From: Oscillospiraceae bacterium
Lineage (GTDB): Bacteria > Bacillota > Clostridia > Oscillospirales > Ruminococcaceae
DNA length: 37,734 nucleotides
Direction: 5' to 3'
Assembly: GCA_024404915.1 (NCBI GenBank)
Contig: JAKSPJ010000021.1
Location: 1 to 37,734 of the forward strand
Made by a program: the position numbers and the translations under genes. The notes below the pieces were generated by a model. That model worked only from the letters and a program-made list of their open reading frames with translations, did not search any database and was not told where the DNA came from. Positions within the stretch are counted from its first letter, which is position 1. Each line of letters begins with the position of its first letter. Below are positions 14,112 through 22,193 of the stretch, one piece after another.

Positions 14112-16727
14112 TTACACGGTCTGATCATTCTTGCCATAGTAGGCATTCAGATACATCTGCTTAATTTCCTTTACCATGGGATAACGGGGATTTGCGCCTG
14201 TGCACTGGTCATCGAATGCATTTTCAGACATTTCATCCAGACGATTCAGGAAGTCCTGTTCATCCACGCCCCATGCCTGAATGCTGTCAGGAATACCGAT
14301 TGTGGTTTTCAGCTCATTCAGAGCCTGTATCAGTGCTTCCATCTTATCCTGGTCCGTCTTGCCTTTCATGCCAAGTGCAGTTGCAACTTCAGCATATCTC
14401 GCAAGGGTGTGGGGATATGCGTACTGCGGGAATGTACCCATTTTCGGCGGAGTTTCCACTGCATTGAAGCGGATTACCTGTTCCAGCATCAAAGCATTTG
14501 CCACACCGTGAGGAATGTGATGGAATGCACCCAGCTTATGTGCCATAGAGTGGCAGACACCCAGGAATGCATTTGCAAAAGCCATACCTGCCATGGTTGC
14601 TGCATTAGCCATATTCTCCCATGCACGGGTATCAGAAGCACCGTTCTGATATGTACGGGGCAGATTCTCAAATACCAGTTTCAGGGAGCGGATTGCAAGG
14701 CCATCGGTATAATCGGTTGCCAACATGGAAACATAAGCCTCCAAAGCATGGGTTGCAACGTCAATACCAGAAGCAGATGTAAGACCCTTCGGAGCAGTTT
14801 TCATCATGTCAGGATCCACAATCGCCATGTCCGGCATCAGCTCATAATCAGCCAGCGGATACTTTACGCCGCTCTTCTCATCTGTGATAACTGCAAAAGG
14901 TGTAACTTCAGAGCCGGTTCCTGCGGAAGTAGGCACTGCAATAAAGTATGCCTTTTCGCCCATCTTCGGGAAGGTATAAATACGCTTACGGATATCGCTG
15001 AACCGCATTGCCATATCCATGAAGTCTGCATCCGGATGTTCATAAAGAACCCACATAATCTTTGCAGCATCCATTGCGGAACCGCCGCCCAGTGCAATAA
15101 TCACATCAGGTCCAAAGGACTTCATTGCCTCTGCACCCTTACGGGCAGAAGCAAGTGTCGGATCCGGTTCCACCTCAGAGAAAGTGGTATATACGATATT
15201 CTGGCTTTCCAGCTTATCGGTAATTGCCTTTGTATAGCCATTCTTGAAGAGGAAGCTGTCTGTTACGATAAAGGCACGCTTTTTGCCCAGTTCCTTGCCA
15301 AGCTCATCCAATGCCACAGGCAGGCAGCCCTGCTTGATATAAACCTTTTCCGGTGCACGGAACCAAAGCATATTTTCTCTCCTCTCAGCAACGGTCTTAA
15401 TATTCAAAAGATGCTTTACGCCCACGTTTTCGCTGACAGAGTTGCCGCCCCAGGAGCCGCAGCCCAGTGTCAGGGACGGTGTCAGATCAAAGTTGTACAG
15501 ATCACCAATACCGCCGTGGGAAGAAGGTGTATTCACAACAATACGGCAGGTCTTCATGCGCTCTGCCATAGCATCAATCTTTGCACGTTCTGTCACTGCA
15601 TTGAGATATACGGAGGAAGTATGACCGTAACCACCGTCAGCCACAAGACGCTCTGCCTTCTGCATTGCATCTTCAAAGTTCTTTGCGTGGTACATTGCCA
15701 GAACAGGGGACAGCTTCTCATGTGCAAATTCCTCATCAATGCTGACATCTTCAACCTCACCAATCAGAATCTTTGTGGTCTCAGGCACATCTACACCTGC
15801 AAGCTTAGCAATGGTGTATGCGCTCTGACCAACGATTGCAGCATTCAGGGAACCATTGATAATAATGGTCTTACGAACCTTGTTCAGATCTTCTCCCTCC
15901 AGGAAGTAGCAGCCACGAGCTTTGAATTCTGCCTTCACTTTGTCGTAAATCTTATTGAGAACGATAGTAGACTGCTCAGATGCACAAATCATGCCGTTGT
16001 CAAATGTTTTGGAATGGATAATAGAGTTGACAGCCAATGTGATATCTGCGCTGTCATCAATAATTGCAGGGGTATTGCCTGCGCCAACGCCCAAAGCCGG
16101 CTTTCCGCTGGAATATGCAGCGTGTACCATGCCGGGACCGCCTGTTGCCAGAATGATATCCGAATACTTCATAACAGTATTGGTCATATCCAGGGACGGC
16201 TTGTCAATCCAGCCGATGAGTCCCTCCGGAGCACCGGCTTTATATGCAGCCTCTGCAACGATTTTTGCAGCAGCAATGGTAGACATCTTTGCACGGGGAT
16301 GGGGGGAAATGATAATGCCATTTCTTGTTTTCAGGGTAATCAGAATTTTAAAAATCGCTGTAGAGGTCGGGTTTGTGGTGGGAATAACAGCTGCAATCAC
16401 GCCAATCGGCTCAGCAATGCGCATAGTACCCATTGATTCATTTTTCTCGATTACGCCGCATGTCTTGACATCACGATATTTATTGTAAATATACTCAGAA
16501 GCATAATGGTTTTTGATTACCTTATCTTCCATGACGCCCATACCTGTCTCTTCCACTGCCTGTTTCGCAAGGGAAATTCTTGCCTGGTTTGCAGCAATGG
16601 CGGCAGCACGGAAAATTTCGTCAACTTTTTCCTGGGAAAATTCTGCGAATACTTCCTGGGCTTTTCTTACTCTGTCAAGCAGCTCTCTCAGCGACTCAAC
16701 TGTTTCAACAACTGGATATTCTTTCAT
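14112..16727 (-). CDS. adhE: Bifunctional acetaldehyde-CoA / alcohol dehydrogenase
   Basis: Reduces acetyl-CoA to acetaldehyde and then to ethanol with NADH, regenerating NAD in fermentation. The protein of 871 residues has the usual AdhE length when started at MKEYPVVETV (GGAGG 5 bases upstream); an open frame reaches an ATG 46 codons earlier but encodes a Cys-rich unrelated stretch. The N-terminal aldehyde dehydrogenase half carries PTTNPTSTAIFK, GPGMVHAAYSSGKPALGVG and the catalytic Cys in NGMICASEQS (about 245). The C-terminal iron-dependent ADH half carries ALGGGSAMDAAK, PTSAGTGSEVTPFAVI and the metal site GVCHSMAHKLGAFHHIPHG. AdhE forms spirosomes in other bacteria. Ethanol is a known product of cellulolytic ruminococci. 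Confidence 0.97.
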   Translation of the reverse strand: MKEYPVVETVESLRELLDRVRKAQEVFAEFSQEKVDEIFRAAAIAANQARISLAKQAVEETGMGVMEDKVIKNHYASEYIYNKYRDVKTCGVIEKNESMGTMRIAEPIGVIAAVIPTTNPTSTAIFKILITLKTRNGIIISPHPRAKMSTIAAAKIVAEAAYKAGAPEGLIGWIDKPSLDMTNTVMKYSDIILATGGPGMVHAAYSSGKPALGVGAGNTPAIIDDSADITLAVNSIIHSKTFDNGMICASEQSTIVLNKIYDKVKAEFKARGCYFLEGEDLNKVRKTIIINGSLNAAIVGQSAYTIAKLAGVDVPETTKILIGEVEDVSIDEEFAHEKLSPVLAMYHAKNFEDAMQKAERLVADGGYGHTSSVYLNAVTERAKIDAMAERMKTCRIVVNTPSSHGGIGDLYNFDLTPSLTLGCGSWGGNSVSENVGVKHLLNIKTVAERRENMLWFRAPEKVYIKQGCLPVALDELGKELGKKRAFIVTDSFLFKNGYTKAITDKLESQNIVYTTFSEVEPDPTLASARKGAEAMKSFGPDVIIALGGGSAMDAAKIMWVLYEHPDADFMDMAMRFSDIRKRIYTFPKMGEKAYFIAVPTSAGTGSEVTPFAVITDEKSGVKYPLADYELMPDMAIVDPDMMKTAPKGLTSASGIDVATHALEAYVSMLATDYTDGLAIRSLKLVFENLPRTYQNGASDTRAWENMANAATMAGMAFANAFLGVCHSMAHKLGAFHHIPHGVANALMLEQVIRFNAVETPPKMGTFPQYAYPHTLARYAEVATALGMKGKTDQDKMEALIQALNELKTTIGIPDSIQAWGVDEQDFLNRLDEMSENAFDDQCTGANPRYPMVKEIKQMYLNAYYGKNDQTV

Positions 16728-16894
16728 TACAGCCTCCACTTCCTCATCTGGCAATTCCTTGCTGAACTGCCTCTCTGAATAAATTTTGCAGCAGCAAAGC
16801 AATGCCGCCGTATAAAAAAAGGCATCAAACGCACTACCAAACCCTAAAAACGGACCCGAAGACATTCGACACCTTTCATTTATGTTGCTTGAAT

Positions 16895-16924
16895 GAGCCG
16901 ATGCATGAATGCAGGCAGCGGCTC
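16895..16924 (-). other. Hairpin between oadB and adhE
   Basis: GAGCCG/CGGCTC stem extended by partly paired CTGCCTGCAT/ATGCAT. It follows the decarboxylase beta-subunit gene by 15 bases; no T-tract, so termination is uncertain. No separate promoter for adhE is clear in the 70 bases remaining. Confidence 0.4.
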
Positions 16925-16938
16925 AAAATTTCAAATCA

Positions 16939-18150
16939 TTAACCGATAACGGAAAGCAATACGCCGGCAGCAACAGCAGAGCCGATAACACCAGCAACAT
17001 TCGGTCCCATTGCATGCATCAGAAGGAAGTTTGTCGGGTCCGCTTCCGCACCCACCTTCTGTGCAATACGAGCAGCCATCGGAACTGCGGAAACGCCTGC
17101 AGAACCAATCAGCGGATTAACCTTACCCTTTGTAACCCTGTACATAATTTTGCCAAATACCAGACCGCAGGCTGTACCCAGGGAGAATGCAATAACACCC
17201 AGAAGCATAACACCGCCGAATTTCAGATTGATAATCTGGTCTGCCTTGGTGGTTGCACCAACGGAGATACCAAGGAAAATAGTAATTATGTTCATCAGTG
17301 CATTCTGTGCAGTGTCAATCAGACGTGCTGCAACACCGGATTCCTTCAGCAGGTTACCAAACATGAGCATACCAACCAGCGGAGCTGCGGAAGGAACCAG
17401 GAGAGAAACGATAATGGTAACAGCAATCGGGAACACGATTCTCTCTGTTTTGGAAACAGTACGAAGCTGCTCCATCTTGACAGTACGTTCCTTCTTTGTG
17501 GTCATGAAACGCATAATCGGCGGCTGAATAATCGGAACCAGTGCCATGTAGGTGTATGCCGCCAATGCGATATTACCTGTGGTAATGGCACCGCCGCCGG
17601 TAAGAAGACGTGTAGAAACGTAAATTGCTGTAGGGCCGTCAGCACCGCCGATGATAGCGATGGAACCTGCCTCAGCGGCAGTAAAGCCCAGCAGACCTGC
17701 TACAACGAATGTAAAGAAGATACCGCCCTGTGCAGCTGCACCCAGCAAAAAGCTCTTCGGGTTTGCAATCAGCGGAGAGAAGTCCGTCATACAGCCGATG
17801 CCGAGGAAGATGATCGGCGGGTATAGCTGAAGTTTTACGCCTAGATAAAGTATATCCAGCAGTCCGCCTTCTTTCAGCACTTCCCCGTAATTGACATGAC
17901 CGTCAACCAGCACCCAGAGTTCCGGGTGATAGAGACCTGCCATGGGCAGATTGGTCAGCAGCATGCCGAAGGAAATGGGGAGCAGCAGCAGCGGCTCAAA
18001 GCCTTTGGCAATTGCCAGATACATAAATACAAATGATACCAGAATCATAATCAGATTCTTATAGCCGCCGGCGGAAAACAGCGCATTCAAACCGCTGTCG
18101 CTCCAAAGGCCGCCAAGTGTATTGGTAAAGAAATCTAATACACCACTCAT
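16939..18150 (-). CDS. Na+-pumping carboxylic acid decarboxylase beta subunit (OadB/GcdB/MmdB type)
   Basis: A 403-residue polytopic membrane protein that couples biotin-bound carboxyl release to Na+ export. The signature AIIGGADGPTAIYVS contains the essential Asp for Na+ binding, and GSAGVSAVPMAARIAQ and MHAMGPNVAGVIGSA match the C-terminal family blocks. The start ATG follows GGGAGGAAAG. It is 41 bases downstream of the gamma subunit gene. The substrate (oxaloacetate, glutaconyl-CoA or methylmalonyl-CoA) depends on an alpha subunit that is not in this window; methylmalonyl-CoA decarboxylase or oxaloacetate decarboxylase would fit a succinate/propionate-type metabolism. Confidence 0.92.
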   Translation of the reverse strand: MSGVLDFFTNTLGGLWSDSGLNALFSAGGYKNLIMILVSFVFMYLAIAKGFEPLLLLPISFGMLLTNLPMAGLYHPELWVLVDGHVNYGEVLKEGGLLDILYLGVKLQLYPPIIFLGIGCMTDFSPLIANPKSFLLGAAAQGGIFFTFVVAGLLGFTAAEAGSIAIIGGADGPTAIYVSTRLLTGGGAITTGNIALAAYTYMALVPIIQPPIMRFMTTKKERTVKMEQLRTVSKTERIVFPIAVTIIVSLLVPSAAPLVGMLMFGNLLKESGVAARLIDTAQNALMNIITIFLGISVGATTKADQIINLKFGGVMLLGVIAFSLGTACGLVFGKIMYRVTKGKVNPLIGSAGVSAVPMAARIAQKVGAEADPTNFLLMHAMGPNVAGVIGSAVAAGVLLSVIG

Positions 18151-18191
18151 GGTTCTTTCCTCCCTGTTTTATATGGTATTATGGTCATTCA

Positions 18192-18656
18192 TCAGAATGG
18201 CTGTGTTGCACGAACACGACCCGCCTGTGCCCAGGCACTCTTGCCGTTGTTTCGTGTTACCTGCTTAACAGAGCGAACCTTATACTGTGTTCCGTCTGCT
18301 TCACCCATTGCTGCGATTGCAGCCATAATCACTGCAACCACCTCGTCTTCATCCTCAGACGATGCAGGGGCAGCCGGAGCCGGCTTCGGAGCGGGCTTCT
18401 GCTTTACCGGTGCTGTTTTGGAAGGAGCCGGCTTTGCAGGTGCCGGTTTCTTTTCAACAGATGGTTTCTTCGGCTTTCCGGATTTTCCTGCGTTACGGAA
18501 AATGGAATCGGAAATTGTCAGATAAATGACAAGAATCAGCAAGGCACTGAATACAACCAGCAAACCAATGATTGTCATTGCAATAATCTGCGTTGCGTTC
18601 AGCTTTTCTGTACCGACAAGCACTTTCTCTGCCAAAATGAACGGATTGAAAAACAT
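18192..18656 (-). CDS. Decarboxylase gamma chain (OadG family)
   Basis: A 154-residue small subunit. One membrane helix spans about 20-45 (IIAMTIIGLLVVFSALLILV), then a Pro/Ala/Lys linker about 60-100, then a conserved C-terminal block beginning EDEDEVVAVIMAAIAAM and ending WAQAGRVRATQPF, typical of OadG/MmdD chains that hold the complex together. The start MFFNPFILAE has GGGAGG 8 bases upstream; an earlier in-frame ATG five codons up overlaps that ribosome site and is rejected. First gene of the oadG-oadB pair, with a clear promoter. Confidence 0.85.
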   Translation of the reverse strand: MFFNPFILAEKVLVGTEKLNATQIIAMTIIGLLVVFSALLILVIYLTISDSIFRNAGKSGKPKKPSVEKKPAPAKPAPSKTAPVKQKPAPKPAPAAPASSEDEDEVVAVIMAAIAAMGEADGTQYKVRSVKQVTRNNGKSAWAQAGRVRATQPF

Positions 18657-18688
18657 GTAACAACCTCCCATATTTCATATACCGTTTT

Positions 18689-18717
18689 ATTATACTATAT
18701 TTCCGAAAAAAATGCAA
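18689..18717 (-). promoter_or_regulatory. Promoter of the decarboxylase gamma-beta genes
   Basis: TTGCAT (18717-18712), 17-base spacer, TATAAT (18694-18689) on the minus strand, about 33 bases before the gamma-chain start. Confidence 0.75.
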
Positions 18718-18926
18718 GTCTTTTCAATGAAAAATTGAGAACAAAATACGAAATTCTTTTCTGCGCATATTTCATTTTCCTTGTATTGCAGATGCAGCAT
18801 GAAATCCGGATTTCCCTGCACTATAAAAATGCATTTGTTTTTTTTGATATTCCGTGCTTGTATCTTCGCAGTATTAACAAATTGTGAACCATAATTCGTA
18901 CAAATTGACAAAATATGTCATAAGGC

Positions 18927-18955
18927 TTGCGTTTTTGTACGAAATATGGTATACT
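18927..18955 (+). promoter_or_regulatory. Promoter of the aldose-1-epimerase-like gene
   Basis: TTGCGT (18927-18932), 17-base spacer, TATACT (18950-18955). Confidence 0.7.
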
Positions 18956-19008
18956 GTACTATATATAATGATCTACTATAAATTATGGTAGTGGGAGGAT
19001 ATCTGAAA

Positions 19009-20013
19009 ATGAATTCAACACAGCAAAGTACATTGAATGGCACACCCTGCATCATGCTTTCTGCAGGTGGATATGAAGCTTATATCGCATACGAGATCGG
19101 CTCAAACGTCATTCGCCTTCGTGATGTAAAAAATAATATTGATGTCTTCCGTTTCAACCCGGAAAACACAGCAGAAACACTCCGTCAGTCCGCAGAGGTA
19201 TGGGGTCTCCCCACTTTGTATCTGCCGAACCGCTTTGCTGATGGCATCTTAAAAACTTCCGATGCAGTCTATCAGCTTCCTGTCAACGAGGCTGCGCCCT
19301 ACAACAACCATATTCACGGTTTTCTGCATAAGCGAGTATATTCTGTTGTATCTCATCATGCAGATGAAAACTGCGCTGTTGTTACCACAGCATATGACTA
19401 CGACGAGAACGATCCCTTCTTTGCGTATCTGCCCTTGAAATTCCGTGTGGAGCTGACATTCACCTTGAGTGAATATGGTCTGGAACACCGCATTTCTATT
19501 TTTAATCAATCTGAAAAATCACTGCCGATTTCTGTGGCTACGCACACCACCATTCAGGCACCTTTCCTGGACGGTGCAAAGCCGGAGGATATGCGTCTGA
19601 TGGTTCCCATTGGCAAGCGCTGCGAGCTGAATGAACGCTGCCTGCCTACAGAGCGTCTGCTGGACCTGAAGCTTTCTGACCTGGAATACAAGAACGGCAC
19701 CAAGTGTCCTGTGATGCAGAATCTGGATAATGATATGTACGTTGCAGAATACGGCACACTGGATGACCAGAAGTTCTATGGCGTCATTTGTGAAGATGTC
19801 GCATCCGGGAAGAAAATCTGCTATGAGGTCAGCCCGGAGTACAAATTCTGGATTATCTGGAATGACAAAGGATTCAACGGTTATTTCTGCCCGGAGCCGA
19901 TGACAGCAATGATCGATGCGCCGAATCTTTCACTGCCGGCAGATGTTACCGGTTATCAGGAAATCAAGCCCCACGGTGTCTTTGAAGCAAATCAGCGTTT
20001 CTTTACAATATAA
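19009..20013 (+). CDS. Aldose 1-epimerase-like protein (galactose mutarotase fold)
   Basis: A 334-residue cytosolic protein of the GalM-like beta-sandwich superfamily, which interconverts sugar anomers or binds sugars. Visible landmarks: NNHIHGFLHKRVYSV (first catalytic-type His), THTTIQAPF (second His) and EVSPEYKFWIIWND (acidic residue near the C-terminus). The start MNSTQQSTLN has GGGAGG upstream; an in-frame ATG eight codons earlier precedes that site. Distance from canonical GalM is large, so the sugar is unknown. Single gene with promoter and terminator. Confidence 0.8.
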   Translation: MNSTQQSTLNGTPCIMLSAGGYEAYIAYEIGSNVIRLRDVKNNIDVFRFNPENTAETLRQSAEVWGLPTLYLPNRFADGILKTSDAVYQLPVNEAAPYNNHIHGFLHKRVYSVVSHHADENCAVVTTAYDYDENDPFFAYLPLKFRVELTFTLSEYGLEHRISIFNQSEKSLPISVATHTTIQAPFLDGAKPEDMRLMVPIGKRCELNERCLPTERLLDLKLSDLEYKNGTKCPVMQNLDNDMYVAEYGTLDDQKFYGVICEDVASGKKICYEVSPEYKFWIIWNDKGFNGYFCPEPMTAMIDAPNLSLPADVTGYQEIKPHGVFEANQRFFTI

Positions 20014-20015
20014 TC

Positions 20016-20048
20016 AAAAGCCTGTCTCAATGCGAGACAGGCTTTTTA
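20016..20048 (+). terminator. Terminator of the epimerase-like gene
   Basis: Perfect 13-bp stem AAAAGCCTGTCTC / GAGACAGGCTTTT with loop AATGC, followed by TATTTC. Confidence 0.9.
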
Positions 20049-20085
20049 TTTCGGGTGTTCTTCCCCGGCAGGAAATTCACAAACA

Positions 20086-20121
20086 AAAAAAGAACCACCA
20101 TCCCAAAGGATAGTGGTTCCC
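20086..20121 (-). terminator. Terminator of rpsT
   Basis: On the minus strand GAACCACTATCC / GGATGGTGGTTC (one mismatch, loop TTTG) followed by TTTTTTTG, 12 bases past the rpsT stop. Confidence 0.88.
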
Positions 20122-20132
20122 GAAATTGACCA

Positions 20133-20405
20133 TTAAACAGCTTTATTCAGCAGCTTCATCAGCTGAGACTTCTTTCTTGCTGCATTGTTCTTGTGCAGAA
20201 TACCCTTAGCGCAAGCCTGATCCACACGCTTGATTGCGTAGCGGATAACAGCTGTACGATCAGTACCGCCAACATAAGCCTTCTTCATAGCTGTCTTCAG
20301 TGCAGACTTTGTAGCCTTGTTGCGGGCAGCACGGTTCTTGCTGGTCTTATCTCTCTTTTCCGGTGTCGGACGCTTCTTCGGTGCGTTGTTCTTTGCAGTT
20401 GCCAT
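20133..20405 (-). CDS. rpsT: 30S ribosomal protein S20
   Basis: A 90-residue, strongly basic, helical protein that binds 16S rRNA early in 30S assembly. Recognisable blocks are KRDKTSKNRAARNKATKSA, LKTAMKKAYV and the C-terminal GILHKNNAARKKSQLMKLLN. The start MATAKNNAPKKR follows AAGGAG. Transcribed alone from its own promoters with a leader of about 140 nt. Confidence 0.96.
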   Translation of the reverse strand: MATAKNNAPKKRPTPEKRDKTSKNRAARNKATKSALKTAMKKAYVGGTDRTAVIRYAIKRVDQACAKGILHKNNAARKKSQLMKLLNKAV

Positions 20406-20441
20406 AATCTGTAAACTCCTTTTCTTTTCTCTGCTTATCGC

Positions 20442-20470
20442 AGAATACAAATATTATTCGTGGTAAACAA
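20442..20470 (-). promoter_or_regulatory. Possible proximal promoter of rpsT
   Basis: TTGTTT (20470-20465), 17-base spacer, TATTCT (20447-20442). Weaker than the distal one. Confidence 0.4.
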
Positions 20471-20552
20471 GCAGCTACAGAACAATTATGGCGGGAGTGT
20501 TCTGCTGTGCGGGTGGGGACCGCTAACATTACCTGCTACCAAACTATCTATA

Positions 20553-20581
20553 ATTATAACAAATCTCAAACAAAAAGGCAA
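20553..20581 (-). promoter_or_regulatory. Distal promoter of rpsT
   Basis: TTGCCT (20581-20576), 17-base spacer, TATAAT (20558-20553). Transcripts would carry a leader of about 140 nt with a CAGAAC/GTTCTG hairpin near 20476-20502. Confidence 0.7.
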
Positions 20582-20729
20582 TACCTCAAACTGTAGATTT
20601 TTCAGCTATATACTCAATGCTTTTGTGCACATCTCACAATTCTGTGATTATTTTGCCTCATGCCGCACTTCTCATCACAATTTTCATCATCCTTCATATG
20701 AATAAATGCCCGATTTTTGTATTTTCCTC

Positions 20730-20758
20730 TTGCGCAAATACGATTTTTATGGTATACT
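20730..20758 (+). promoter_or_regulatory. Promoter of darA-holB-yaaT
   Basis: TTGCGC (20730-20735), 17-base spacer, TATACT (20753-20758), about 60 bases upstream of the ribosome site. Confidence 0.75.
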
Positions 20759-20832
20759 ATAAAAGAGTATAATTCTGCTTTTCAGAGTCTCGGCTTCAGG
20801 CCACGGCTCCCCAACAAGAAAGGATGTGCCAT

Positions 20833-21165
20833 ATGAAACTGGTTTTTGCTATTGTGAATGGTGATGACAGTGCCGCTGTTTCCAAATCACTTTCTCAGAA
20901 TGGATTTCGTGCTACTAAACTTGCATCCTACGGCAGCTTTTTGAGCTCCGGTAATACAACCTTCTTAATCTGCGTGGAGGACAATCAGGTTGATGCTGTG
21001 GTAGATATTGTCCAGAGAAAATGCCACCATAGAAAGCAATTCGTCCCCAACACACCCTCATATGGTTCCCCCATTACGGGACAGATGCCCACCATGCCTC
21101 TGGAAGTTCCTGTGGGCGGTGCAACCATTTTTGTCACCAACATCGAACGGTTTGAAAAGCTGTGA
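20833..21165 (+). CDS. darA: Cyclic-di-AMP receptor, PII-like (DarA/PstA)
   Basis: A 110-residue PII-like trimeric protein that binds c-di-AMP in Firmicutes. Diagnostic blocks: MKLVFAIVNGDD, ATKLASYGSFLSSGNTTFLI and the C-terminal GGATIFVTNIERFEKL. The start at 20833 has AGAAAGGA 8 bases upstream; an in-frame ATG three codons earlier overlaps the ribosome site. Its stop overlaps the holB GTG start. The same neighbours (yaaQ, holB, yaaT) occur in Bacillus, which supports the assignment. The downstream signalling target is unknown. Confidence 0.93.
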   Translation: MKLVFAIVNGDDSAAVSKSLSQNGFRATKLASYGSFLSSGNTTFLICVEDNQVDAVVDIVQRKCHHRKQFVPNTPSYGSPITGQMPTMPLEVPVGGATIFVTNIERFEKL

Positions 21166-22142
21166 GTTTCCTTCCTGATATAGCCGGAAACACGCATCTG
21201 CTTACAGAATTACAGCAGATGCGCAGGCAGAATCATCTGCCCCACGCTTTGCTGCTTCAAGGTGAAAAGGGCTGCGGCAAAAAAATGATTGCGAAATGGT
21301 TTTCCATGCTGGTACTGTGTGAGCAGGAAGGAAATGCACCCTGCGGCGTTTGCAGAAACTGCCGTTTGATTGCAGAAAATGCCCATCCGGACATTCTTTC
21401 TGCCCAGCATTCCGGCAAACGAATGGGCTATTCCGTGGAGACCATCAGAGAAATCCGAAAAGAAGTGGGCATTCTTCCTAACAACGGAAACATGCGCATT
21501 TTCATTTTTTCTGATGCCGATGGCATGAGCGTGCAGGCACAGAATGCTCTGCTGAAATCCGTTGAAGAGCCGCCTGCCCATGCATGCTTTGTATTTACAG
21601 TGGAATCCATGGGGACATTGCTGCCCACACTGCTTTCCCGTATGACAGCCATGAATGTATTTCCTGTCTCTCCGGAGGAATCTGCTGCTGCTTTGCAAAG
21701 ACTCGGTTTCCCTGAACAGGATATTCAATCCGCAGTGGCAAGATACGAAGGCAATATCGGCAAATGCATTACATATTTAAGTGATGAAACCACAAGAACA
21801 AATGTAGAAACCGCTTCCGAACTCACACTAGCGCTGGCTTCCCAGAACGAATACGAACTGCTTCGTCTGCTGTCCGATGCGGCAGCGGACAAAGATTCTC
21901 TGCGGCAGATTCTTCTGCTGACAGATGCGCAGATCCGGGATGCCGCTGTGCTGTCTCTGGAGGGAACCTTTGCACGGCTCGGCTGTGATAAAAAAGCAGC
22001 GGAAACACTGTCTGTCAGACTGACTGTGCGGCGGACTGCCAAAATGCATGAGGCAATTCTCCAGGCACTGGAGAACCTGGAAAGCAATGTCAGCGCAATG
22101 CTGACAGCCACGACATTATGCTCTGTGCTGACAGAGTGCTGA
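21162..22142 (+). CDS. holB: DNA polymerase III delta' subunit
   Basis: A 326-residue clamp-loader AAA+ subunit. It has a P-loop GEKGCGKK (about 34-41), the clamp-loader zinc site LCEQEGNAPCGVCRNCRL (Cys-x8-Cys-x2-Cys-x2-Cys), the sensor region FSDADGMSVQAQNALLKSVEEPP and TLLSRM. It starts at GTG inside the darA stop (GTGA) with only a weak ribosome site, so translation is probably coupled to darA. No separate tau/gamma gene here. Confidence 0.93.
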   Translation: MSFLPDIAGNTHLLTELQQMRRQNHLPHALLLQGEKGCGKKMIAKWFSMLVLCEQEGNAPCGVCRNCRLIAENAHPDILSAQHSGKRMGYSVETIREIRKEVGILPNNGNMRIFIFSDADGMSVQAQNALLKSVEEPPAHACFVFTVESMGTLLPTLLSRMTAMNVFPVSPEESAAALQRLGFPEQDIQSAVARYEGNIGKCITYLSDETTRTNVETASELTLALASQNEYELLRLLSDAAADKDSLRQILLLTDAQIRDAAVLSLEGTFARLGCDKKAAETLSVRLTVRRTAKMHEAILQALENLESNVSAMLTATTLCSVLTEC

Positions 22143-22193
22143 AACGCATTCTGCATTTTCGCACAGAAAGAATCTATTTTGGATGGTAAAGAA

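Larger units (their letters stand above)
18657..19008. other. Divergent intergenic region between oadG and the epimerase gene
   Basis: Carries the two outward promoters 18689-18717 and 18927-18955. The AT-rich middle (18720-18920) has no gene I can support. A partial TTAACAAATTGTGAA stretch near 18875-18890 only faintly resembles a Rex-type operator. Confidence 0.55.
20406..20832. other. Divergent intergenic region between rpsT and darA
   Basis: Contains two candidate rpsT promoters, the rpsT leader with a CAGAAC/GTTCTG hairpin, and the rightward darA promoter (20730-20758). No gene is supportable in it. Confidence 0.6.

Noticed and set aside
13515..16436. A 973-codon open frame on the plus strand opposite adhE
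   Set aside because: adhE is unmistakable on the minus strand. The plus frame is Cys/His/Ile-rich without any domain; it is open because adhE avoids TTA, CTA and TCA codons, which suggests strong codon bias in a highly expressed gene.
16728..16865. 46-codon N-terminal extension of adhE
   Set aside because: The internal start has GGAGG at 5 bases and gives the usual AdhE length; the extension is Cys-rich and unlike AdhE. A leader role is not excluded.
18870..18895. Rex operator upstream of the epimerase gene
   Set aside because: Only a partial half-site match, not near adhE or another redox gene promoter.
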